DNA from: Meandrina meandrites
Taxonomy: Eukaryota > Cnidaria > Anthozoa > Scleractinia > Meandrinidae
Assembly: GCA_963693305.1 (NCBI GenBank)
Contig: OY855906.1
Location: forward strand, 18,498,161-18,562,160
DNA length: 64,000 bases
Reading direction: 5' to 3'
Under the pieces are notes generated by a model. It made no database searches, was not told the DNA's origin, and saw only the letters and a list, made by a program, of their open reading frames with translations. The stretch's first letter is position 1. Each line of letters opens with the position of its first letter. Shown piece after piece: positions 26,675-35,569 of this stretch. Both the position numbers and the translations under genes were made by a program.

Positions 26675-27112
26675 GTCATCGACAGTCTGTGGGATCTTCT
26701 ACCCCCTGAAATTCAATGCAAGATCCAGTGGATGGCCGATCGCGCGCATGCTCGCGAACGATTAAACATGATATGGAGCCCGCATAGTTGGATCAACCAT
26801 TACTTTAATCGAAGCTGCTGTTATTGCGGTACCCTCATCGACGGATACCGCGGAAAACTGAACGAACAAGGAACCTTCATTTCTGTTCCCAAACGATTAC
26901 AACCGCATAAACGATACACGAACACTTTTCCAATCTTAAAGAAACAACAGGTGTCTTTTGGAATCTCCATGCATATGACTTGTCACTTTGACTTTCTCGA
27001 CAATAAAACCGTAACCTCATACATTGCTCCCACTCCCGACTTCAATCAACTTGCAGAAAAAATGAATGATGAACTCTTGCCCTGTGGATGGCCGCGGGTT
27101 TACGTCAATTAA
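26675..27112 (+). CDS. Alternative terminal exon, module 9
   Basis: The acceptor AATTCTTCACAG ends at 26674, phase 0. The exon reads VIDSLWDLLPPEIQCKIQWM, ADRAHARERLNMI, a CCYCGTLIDGYRGKLNEQG ribbon and MHMTC, to a TAA at 27110-27112. A further acceptor (TTTTTTTCCATAG, ending 27125) follows at once. Confidence 0.75.
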   Translation, partial: VIDSLWDLLPPEIQCKIQWMADRAHARERLNMIWSPHSWINHYFNRSCCYCGTLIDGYRGKLNEQGTFISVPKRLQPHKRYTNTFPILKKQQVSFGISMHMTCHFDFLDNKTVTSYIAPTPDFNQLAEKMNDELLPCGWPRVYVN

Positions 27113-27125
27113 TTTTTTTCCATAG

Positions 27126-27149
27126 ATCCAACGCGGATTCGACTTCCAT
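27126..27149 (+). other. Exon remnant after a tenth acceptor, cut by the piggyBac-like insertion
   Basis: After the acceptor ending 27125, the sequence ATCCAACGCGGATTC resembles the start of module 3 (ATTCAAAGCAGATGG). The insertion separates it from the polymerase sequence at 28716. It may be the original 5' end of the POLB exon, but the frames do not match without a further shift. Confidence 0.4.
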
Positions 27150-27153
27150 TTAA

Positions 27154-28711
27154 CCCATTGGCGCCTGTGCCGGCCGTAGCCGGCCGCGCGAAAACCACCC
27201 CCAAAATACCTGTGCCGGCCGTAGCCGGCCTTAAAAAGCACGTGTCCACAAATGCCCTTTCCCTCCCTCGCTGAGGTTTTTTGGGTTCTCCTATTGTTCT
27301 ATAGATAATAAAGGCAAATAAACCAATCAGAATCTGTTTTCTGCGCATATTTTTAGGGAACTCTTGGGGTCCTAGAAAGAAGGTTTTTTGTACTAATCCG
27401 TGCGTTCAAAATGTACAAGAAAGTCATGGCGCATCGCGGCTCTTGTTTACAAACTTTCAAAGCCTTGTTTTTCATTCTGAACGTGGAAAATTCCCTCTAA
27501 AATGAAAAGTAGAAACACCGATCAATTTTTAAGTGGTTCTAAACTGAAAAATCATCGATAACAGAGTGCTAAAACCTTGCTGATGAAGGATTCATCTTTC
27601 CTTCCACGGCCGTGAAGAGATGGTGTCATGGCACTTCAAATGCGTTTTGAATACAAATCACGGACTTGAACACAGACTTAATGAGGCTTCTCAAGACTTC
27701 TGAGAACAAAATGGTAATGTACATTATTGCTTCAAGTTTGGATGGAATTTTTAGAAGGATCGGTAAAGCCATTGAGTGAATAATTGACTGCCGAAGCCGT
27801 CCGCTAAAATTTAAACTTTCGCTTTGGCGTGAACAAGTGAATAATTAACTCTTGTATGCAGGATTGCACGGCTTTGAAATTTTCGATGTTTTGACGCTTT
27901 TCAATACATTTCTTGGCTTCTTCTTACCTAAAAATTAATTTGAAAGAAAGTTTCTTTCAAGTTTCTTTCATTTTTCCATCTTTAGTCCGGAATTTTAGGC
28001 TTTTGAAGCCGAACAGATTTGACACGCACATGTTGTTATCCAATACGCATTTTTAACCAAGACTTGCTTCAGTTGTTTATTTAGCCGCTTTGTTTTGAGT
28101 TGTGTTTAAAGATTTAGAAACTTACTACAGTGCTTCAGAAAATACAAAGGAGTATGTTTATTAACATTAAAAGTAAAGGAAAGCGTTGAAGGCGTTGCTA
28201 GTGTTAATTTTGTGCTAGGAATTCTGTAGTATTGTAAGCGATTTTACGCTGTTTCACGCCGCCGTGATTTGTAAATATTTTCCATCTTCTCGAATTACCG
28301 CTTTTCTGAACCAAGAAATTTCCTTAGTACTTTTGAATTAATGGCAGTAGCAGCTGTACAGAATGAAAACCTAACTTTTACCAAAGTATTTTACGATATT
28401 TGTAAGACTTTGAACAGATTCTCTGTGTTTTTCCGAGCTCCAAAAATGATGCGCAGAGGTGAAGAAAACTTAATCGCTGTCTTCAAGTTTGGTTTGGGAT
28501 CAATTTACGAAGGCTAATAAACTCTTTAAGTCATAAATTAGTCTTTCAACATGTCTAGTTGGAATAAAAGTTTACTTCAGGAACTAATCATTTGTCTGGA
28601 TTTACTGCGGATATGGTTTATTTTTTCTACTCGCACGCTTGCATTAAATGCCGTAAAAGAGCCAGGTATTTAGGGGTGGGTGCGCGCTAAAAACCTTCAG
28701 GCGTCAATGGG
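27154..28711. mobile_element. PiggyBac-like non-autonomous element inside the Maverick
   Basis: TTAA duplications (27150-27153, 28712-28715) flank inverted ends CCCATTGGCGCCTG (27154 on) and CAGGCGTCAATGGG (to 28711; one mismatch). CCC at the tip and TTAA targets are typical of piggyBac. The 1,558-bp interior has no transposase. Near the left end a 22-bp unit with the palindromic core GCCGGCCGTAGCCGGC is repeated (about 27166 and 27210). It separates the module array from the polymerase gene. Confidence 0.85.
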
Positions 28712-28715
28712 TTAA

Positions 28716-31700
28716 TGTGTCGTTGACAGACGATTAAGACGTTTTGGATTACGACACAGAAACTATACCACTCGCTTAGTCCAACGGGGTGGAGGTGTTG
28801 CTACCGTTCCCTTAGGGAGGAGAGAGAGACCCATCTTGCCCGGACAGATCGAAGAGGCACTGCAGCGTGCCATCAACGAACAAGTACTGACGGATGATGC
28901 TGTGCGAGGTAACGATCATTTACTCATCAACATCAACTCAAATCGTTTGAGAAATGCTTATCATTCACGACGAGTTCGCGTACGTGACTGGCGAACCAAT
29001 TCTTTACAAGCCAGACAAATATTGGAAGAAATAAGTAAAATGTTAAACTCCAATGAACAATTCAGAATGGATGACACCTTCAGTCTCAACATCAGTCACA
29101 TCCGTGATGATGCCGGTACAGATAAAAAGAGAGTGAAACCTGGTACCTATCAAATAGAGAAACTTTTACATAACAAGAAATCTGTCATCAAGATCAACAA
29201 CGACGACGAACTGTGTTGTGCCAGAGCCCTGGTCACCATGAAAGCTTACTGCGATCACGGTACACGCAGTCCTATCTACGTGGAGTTAAGAAAGGGGCGA
29301 AAAACGCAAACGCAACAAGCCAAAGAATTGCATCGACTTGCCAACGTACCAGAAGGTGCCTGCGGCCTCACTGAAATTCAACAATTCCAAACCCATCTCA
29401 GAGAGTATCAGATCGTCGTCGTCGTCTCGGTGGACCATGGATATCAAATCATATTCAAAGGACCCACCAAACCTCATGAGAAACGTCTCATCTTGATCAA
29501 ACATGGCGAACATTACCACGGATGCAATTCCCTCAAAGGTTTCTTCGGAAGGAACTTCTACTGCTTACATTGCGAAAAAGGATTTGATCACAATCGCCAA
29601 AAGGACCACGCGTGTCGAGGTAAACGATGCTACGCATGTCACCAAGCAACATGTCCAGATTTCCGCCGTGCTATCGCCGAGAAAACCAATGCCAGTTTGC
29701 CTTGTGAATCATGCGGAAGGAAGTTTTTTGGCGATACCTGTTTGAACCTGCACCGCACACACACAACAGAGGAAAAAAAAGCTGATCCGAAAAACAAAGA
29801 CAGTGTTTGTTGCAGACACAAAAAATGCAACGCATGCAACAAGACCCTCACCCAATTTGAGGCCAACACCCGTCACATTTGCGGCTACGCCGAATGCCCC
29901 TCCTGCAAAAGATACCTCAATCTCTATCAGCACCAATGTTTCATCCAAAACCCAAAAAAGTTAGAAGAGCAGAGAAAGAAGAGAAAACAAAGGAAAAGGA
30001 CAGCTGACGGTGTCACTGTCCACGAAGACCCCGATCCGCCCATCTTTGTCAGTTGGGATTCCGAAGCTCGTCAAGAAGAAGGCATTCACGTCCCCAATCT
30101 CATCTGCGCCATGACCGATCAGAGCGATGACCAATACCATTTCGAAGGAGAAACGTGCGTCACAGACTTCCTGGACTGGTTGAGAGCAATCGCAACAGAC
30201 GAGCAACCTGTCATTGCCATCGCACACAATTTTCAAGGGTACGATTCCCATTTCATCTTAGAGGAACTGTACAGACAAGCCATTTGCCCCGACCAAATCG
30301 TGAACGGAGCAAAAATTTTGTCCATGTCCCATGGTAACATCACTTTCAAAGACTCCATGTGCTTCCTGCAAATGCCACTGAGTTCGTTTCCCAAAGCCTT
30401 CGGACTAACCGAGCAGACCAAAGGGTTCTTCCCTCACTTCTTCAACAACCAAGAGAATCAAGACTACGTAGGACCCATACCTGCTCGCGATTACTATGAT
30501 CCCGAAGGAATGTCCAAAAGCAGAAAAGAAGAGTTTGAAAAGTGGTACGCCGAACGCCTCGCCGAAGACTATGAATTCAACTTTCAAGATGAACTGTTGG
30601 CGTATTGCCAATCAGATGTAAAACTACTCCACGAAGGATGCGAAGTGTTTCGCAATGAGTTCCAAGAAGTGGCAGGATTTGATCCCATGGAATGTTGCCT
30701 CACTATTGCTTCGGCATGCAATCTCTACTTCCGTACCAATTGCATGCTTGACAACACACTAGGATCCGAACCCGTGCGAGGGTGGCATGGTAAAGGCAAA
30801 CCACATTCCCACGCATCCCTAGAATGGTTGCATTATGTGAACCACACGCTACCCAGCTGCTCCTCCACCATAAGTGATCGCGTTGCTCATGCCAGAAACG
30901 GTGGAGAACGTAGAGTGCAAGTCGACAACCAGCGAATCTATGTGGACGGATACGACGAAAGAACCCACACTGTCTACGAATTCAACGGTTGCTATTTTCA
31001 CGGTTGTCCAACATGCTTCCCCGACAGAGACAAAAAACACGTGAAACTCAATGAACGCAGCATGTGAGATGTCTACGAAGAGACCCAAACTCGACTAAAA
31101 CGATTGCAAGACGCCGGTTACACAGTGATAGAGATGTGGGAATGTCAATGGAACGACATCAAATCTAAACACAAAGACATCAACGACTACGTCGAGTCGT
31201 TAGACTTGATCGAAAGGTTAGAACCGCGAGAGGCCTTCTTCGGGGGACGCACCAATGCTGTGAAACTCTATCACCAAGTCGAAGAAGGGGAAAAAATCCA
31301 CTACGTCGATTTCACATCCCTGTATCCCTACGTGAACAAAAACTGCGACTATCCTCTTGGCCATCCAACCATCTTGACCGAACCAGGTCACACCGACATT
31401 TCCCAGTTCTTTGGCTTAGCCAAGTGCACTGTGCTACCTCCCCGCGGATTGTATCATCCAGTCTTACCCTACCGAAGTGGAGGAAAATTGACCTTCCCCT
31501 TGTGTCGCACCTGCGTCGAAAAAGAACAACCCAAACTGCTGACCGAACGATCCCCTCTTTGCAACCACACGGCACAGAAACGACAACTCACCGGGACATG
31601 GTGCACACCAGAATTAGAAGAAGCCGTTCGGCAGGGTTACCACATCATCCACATACACGAAGTTTGGCATTTCAGCCAACGCACCAATGTCATGTTCAAA

Positions 31701-32652
31701 ACATACGTGAACACTTTCCTCAAGATGAAGCAAGAAGCCAGCGGATGGCCAAGTTGGGTTGGCAACGACGTCGACAAACAGACCGAATACCTCACGACCT
31801 ACGAACTGAAAGAAGGGATTCGACTTGATCCTAGCAAAATCGAAAAGAATCCCGGCAAACGATCCCTAGCCAAAATGATGCTGAATTCCTTCTGGGGAAA
31901 ATACGGTCAACAGAGTAACAAGTCCCAAGTAGAGGCTTTCACTTCCCCCAGTGCTTTTCACCACCTACTACAAGACGACACCAAACAAATCCACAACGTA
32001 CGAATCGTCAACGAAGAAATGATAGAAGTCGTGTACGACAACGTGATTGATTACGACCCAGTCCAAGTGAACATCAACATCTTTGTGGCTTGTTTCACCA
32101 CCTGCTGGGCACGTTTGAAACTGTATCGCGAAGGTCTCGACAAACTCAAACCCCAACAAACACTGTATTTCGACACTGACTCGATCATCTACAAAGCCAA
32201 AGAAGGAGAAACGAACTTGCCATTGGGTGATTTCCTGGGCGAATTCACCAACGAACTGGATGAAGGAGACTACATCGTAGAATTCGCTGCAGCTGGTCCA
32301 AAAAATTACACCTACAAGACCAAAAATGGAAAGATTTCGTGCAAAGTCCGAGGATTTTCACTCAATGCCAGAGGATCAGAACAACTGAACTTTGACATAC
32401 TGAAACAAAATGTGATCGACGAAGTCACAAGACCTCTCAAACTCAAAACGACAAATTCCCGTGTTCAATCCACATAAAATCACGTGCGACGCCAACAAAA
32501 AACAATTGAACACAGAGACGGAGATCAAACGCTACCAAGTCGTTTTCGACAAACGTGTGGTGGATCCAAGTACCTTCTATTCCTACCCCTACGGATACTT
32601 CGAATGCAACTATTGGGATCAACAAACTGCTGAATTGTTAATAGAACTTTAA
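28716..32652 (+). pseudogene. POLB: Protein-primed family B DNA polymerase, damaged
   Basis: The frame is open from 28716 without an ATG; the first start-like codon is a TTG at 28836. There is an in-frame TGA at 31065-31067 and a frame change near 32450, with the C-terminus ending at 32652. Order of parts: an N-terminal domain, a Cys/His-rich zinc region (about 29550-29940), exonuclease motifs SWDSEA, HNFQGYDSHF and YCQSDVKLL, then polymerase motif A (DFTSLYPYV), motif B (KMMLNSFWGKYG) and motif C (YFDTDSIIY). This is the Maverick replicase, which uses a terminal protein as primer. The N-terminal end may have been supplied by an upstream exon. This copy is not expected to give full-length enzyme. 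Confidence 0.93.
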
Positions 32653-32817
32653 ATGGGAGGACTGTTCAGCAAACTAGTCGATGACGATACCCCCGAACAT
32701 AGACAAAGCATCAAAGACTACAAAAGCAAGCATCCAAAACCTTACTCGTGGCATCGCGATGCCATGCTATACGGTACAAAGGAACAAATACCATTACTCA
32801 AGGACACCACGCATTAA
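32653..32817 (+). CDS. 54-aa predicted myristoylated protein
   Basis: The ATG directly abuts the polymerase stop (TAA-ATG). The protein begins MGGLFSKLVDDD; Gly2 and Ser6 fit the N-myristoylation pattern well. The remainder is hydrophilic (KDYKSKHPKPYSWHRDAML) and ends at a TAA at 32815-32817. It is the rightmost gene. The leftmost gene (8157-8465) also starts MG. Probably a small membrane-directed accessory protein. No family was recognised. Confidence 0.55.
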   Translation: MGGLFSKLVDDDTPEHRQSIKDYKSKHPKPYSWHRDAMLYGTKEQIPLLKDTTH

Positions 32818-33046
32818 TGCGCATGCGTACGAAAACATCGGATACCACATGGAGGACAAGACGAAGCGTGACAAACATATATATATAGAGAACTCGTCAC
32901 TTAACTCGATTAGTCACACGACATGTATCATGATATAGTCGTGTGACCCTAAGTGACCCTAACTCTTACGCATGCGCAACCCCGGACTTGTCGACAACGA
33001 CCCCCGGGGCTTGTAATTTTACCCCAGGGATCATGACGTCATTAAA
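32818..33046. other. Right subterminal non-coding region with hairpin
   Basis: No gene is seen. It contains an AT box (ACATATATATATAG, about 32875-32888), GCGCATGCGT and ACGCATGCGCA palindromes (about 32818 and 32969) and an inverted repeat (32913-32922 with 32938-32947, 10-bp perfect stem GTCACACGAC). The hairpin is about 100 bp inside the TIR, as on the left. Confidence 0.6.
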
Positions 33047-33253
33047 CTTGTCAATCAAATGATCACGTGTCTTCTCTGACTCCTCTGATTGGTTCTGGCC
33101 TAAACCCAGTCAAAAAGTGCAAATATGACGTCACAGGTCATGTGACTTATGATGACGTCAGGTCACGTGACCCAAATCCGGCCTTATGATTGGCTGTGGC
33201 CTAAAATACTCTTCTCTTATTGGAGGGGTCTTAAACCAAGGGGCTTTACTACT
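33047..33253 (-). repeat. Maverick right terminal inverted repeat
   Basis: Reverse complement of the left TIR with two mismatches. It ends ...CTTTACTACT before the GTATAG duplication. It contains the same E-box and TGACGTCA sites. Confidence 0.95.
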
Positions 33254-33259
33254 GTATAG
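33254..33259. repeat. Maverick target-site duplication, right copy (GTATAG)
   Basis: Identical to 7708-7713. It marks the exact right boundary of the element. Confidence 0.95.
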
Positions 33260-33530
33260 CAACATCAGAGTACAAGATTGGGACAAGTTGGTTGGCTGTC
33301 CCAGTGTATTGTACGTAAACATCCTTGGTGGCTAATGAATGTGCTGGAGCCGATTCCGTTCTGAAACTTGTTTTTATTCTGGCTGTTCTGGTCCAGGATC
33401 AAATTCTGGCTTTTGTTCTGGTTCAAAATTCTTGATAGTCCGGTGGCTTATCTCCTGAATTGTGCAACTTTTGTTAGAAGCACCAAACTTAGCAGGATTA
33501 CAAGCATTCACATACTAATCAATTCTTGAA

Positions 33531-34010
33531 ATAGTACTTACTTACTTATACCCTTTCGCTCCTGGTGGAGCATAGGTCCTCGGAAACAATTGCTCTCCAC
33601 CGTGATCTGTTCTGTGCTGACCTTTCCAACTGCCACCAGGTGTAGCCAGCATTTTTCGCCTCGTTGTCTACCGTCCTCCTCCAGCTGTTTCTGGGACGGC
33701 CTCTGCTCCTCTTCCCCTGTGGGTTCCATCTCAGTGCCTGCTTGGTGACATTGCAGTTAGGTTTCCTGAGAGTGTGCCCAATCCAACCCCACTTTCGCCT
33801 TCTTATCTGGATGTTGATCCTTTCCTGCTGAGTTGTTGTCCATAGTTCTTCATTTGTTATGACCTCTGGCCAGTGGATGCCCATGATGGACCTCAGGCAT
33901 TTGTTGATAAAGGTCTGCAGTTTGGTGGAGTTTGCTTTTGTTACTCTCCACGTTTCAGAGCCGTAAAGGAGGACCGACTTTACGTTGGTATTAAACAACA
34001 CCAATTTCCT
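33531..34010 (-). pseudogene. LINE ORF2 C-terminal fragment (RTE/CR1-like)
   Basis: The frame 33546-34004 holds LLYGSETWRVT, LRSIMGIHWPEVITNEELW, RRRKWGWIGHTLRKP and GKRSRGRPRNSWRRT. This is the familiar region after the reverse transcriptase in many non-LTR elements. A short TTAC repeat (33536-33548) at the 3' end looks like the element tail. 5'-truncated copy. Confidence 0.75.
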
Positions 34011-35569
34011 AATTTCAACTGGTAAGCAGCAAATGAAATTTTCAGCAAAGGGACCCCTTCCCCCCAGTAACCCATTAAAAAAAATACAGATATGAATGCT
34101 TTAAATTAGGCCTACAATTGTTAGAATTGTTATGTTTTGACCATCTTTTCTATGCTAATAATTTACTCAGTAATTATTTCATGGAAAAATATTTACTCTC
34201 TTGACAACCCCAGCATGCAGTTTACATGCTTTGGGGCTGTTTTCAAAATGGTGGGATGGTTTAGTTTGATTTTCGAACTTTTAGAAGAAGTCCCTGTTGA
34301 GGATTTTCTGCAAGAACAGCTTCTTCGCAGAGCAGATGATGAAGCAATTTTACTCCTTGCAGCCGCTTGGCCAAGCCGAAAAGAGCATGTTCGAACTAAG
34401 AACTTTTATGAAAATACTGTCCCTAACAACATACCGGGAGACTTCTGAAGTCACGTCTGTATGTCAAGGCAGACGGTTACAGTTCAGGAAGATTTGCTTT
34501 TGTTACACAACAACATACCTCTGTTTTCTGTTCATGGAGGAGGACAAGAAAGCAAGTGCTTCTGACATTGTGGATACTTCAAAATCCTGGATGTTTGTAG
34601 GGCAATGGTGTACAGAGTGTAGAGATGAGTTTGCAAAGGTATTGTCAGGCACCTGATGGATGAGTTCACCATGTTTCCTACTTTAAAAAAGCTCAGGTGG
34701 CAATGAATGCCTGGGAGATGCAGCTTCCCCCTGACCCCATTTCGAGGCAGAGAACATTTGACAGCTGGACAAAGACGGTACAATTTATTGCAAATGTCTA
34801 TTGGACTTCATAAGAACGGGTTTGGAAAACTTGAAACAATGATAGATACACAATATTTGTACTATTGAAGATGATTCTGATCATAATGACGATGATGAAG
34901 ATGATGACATCTTTCCACCAGGGGTAGGAGGAGTTGATAAGAGAAACATAACGAGACTGATCCCATAAACATAAATTTTATAAGTGGTTTATGTCGTTGA
35001 TACATTTTACCGAGTGTTTGATCTACCAAGCACCTCTCTGGATTTGCTTAAAATATCAACTCAAGGCTAGTCAGGGGTATTATAAATATCAAAATCAGTT
35101 TAGATAAGTCCCCCCACCGTTTTACAAAAAACAGAAATTAACTATGCAATGCAACTGGAGAGTCACAGATCTCTTTTTCAATACCAAACATGTTTTTGGT
35201 CTTGCTTGAAATATTAACAGTTTTGTATGACGTCATCTTGAGAAAAGATTTTGTGAAGCTCATCATAGAAGTTCCACTTCTTTTGATCATTTCCACTGAT
35301 TTTATTGTGGTTGACACAGGTAACCTAGCTTCCCTTCAGATGTTTCATTTTCATCTCACATTTTAGCACTGTAGAACACTCTCTTCTGTAACTTGTCGCT
35401 AATTTCTTCCCACAAAGTCTTGTTCTTTGTGTTTATATCTTTAAGTCTTTCTCTACATTCCGCATAACAGGAAATTAACAACGAAACAACAGCTGTGGAC
35501 CAGCGTACAGCACCTCTCGATTCGCCTTCGCCATCTTTACTTGACTGACTTGTTTCATGGTAGACTTTA
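34011..35569. other. Non-coding or decayed repeat sequence
   Basis: A plus-strand stretch (about 34230-34450) reads EVPVEDFLQEQLLRRADDEA and RKEHVRTKNFYENTVPNNIPG, which looks like a decayed transposase N-terminal region. I cannot assign it. The rest shows no gene. Confidence 0.35.

Larger units (their letters stand above)
7714..33253. mobile_element. Maverick/Polinton (adintovirus-type) integrated virus-like element
   Basis: The full hallmark set is present: 207-bp terminal inverted repeats starting AGTAGTAAAG, a 6-bp target duplication GTATAG (7708-7713 and 33254-33259), a protein-primed family B DNA polymerase, a retroviral-type integrase, an adenain-like protease, a packaging ATPase, a major capsid protein and penton-like minor capsid proteins. 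The 6-bp duplication and the four-enzyme set are diagnostic of Mavericks/Polintons. The element is 25,540 bp. Structural genes are on the minus strand and the polymerase on the plus strand. The copy is damaged by several stops and frameshifts and by a piggyBac-like insertion at 27154-28711. Confidence 0.97.

Noticed and set aside
27002..27007. AATAAA as poly(A) signal of the module array
   Set aside because: It lies inside module 9 coding sequence; kept open only as a possibility.
23518..27112. Reading the modules as a CRISPR-like or simple tandem DNA repeat
   Set aside because: Units are 290-500 bp, protein-coding in consistent phase and diverged in their second halves; they are exons, not spacers or satellites.
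29286..30611. Several minus-strand frames under the polymerase
   Set aside because: They are antisense shadows of POLB with Val/Phe-rich, domain-free text.
8926..32817. A variant genetic code (TGA read as an amino acid) to explain several in-frame TGAs
   Set aside because: INT, PRO, ATP and MCP use normal stops including TGA and have no internal ones; TAA and frameshift breaks also occur, so decay is simpler.
34137..34656. Possible host gene
   Set aside because: Frames are broken and resemble a decayed transposase N-terminus; no exon structure was seen.
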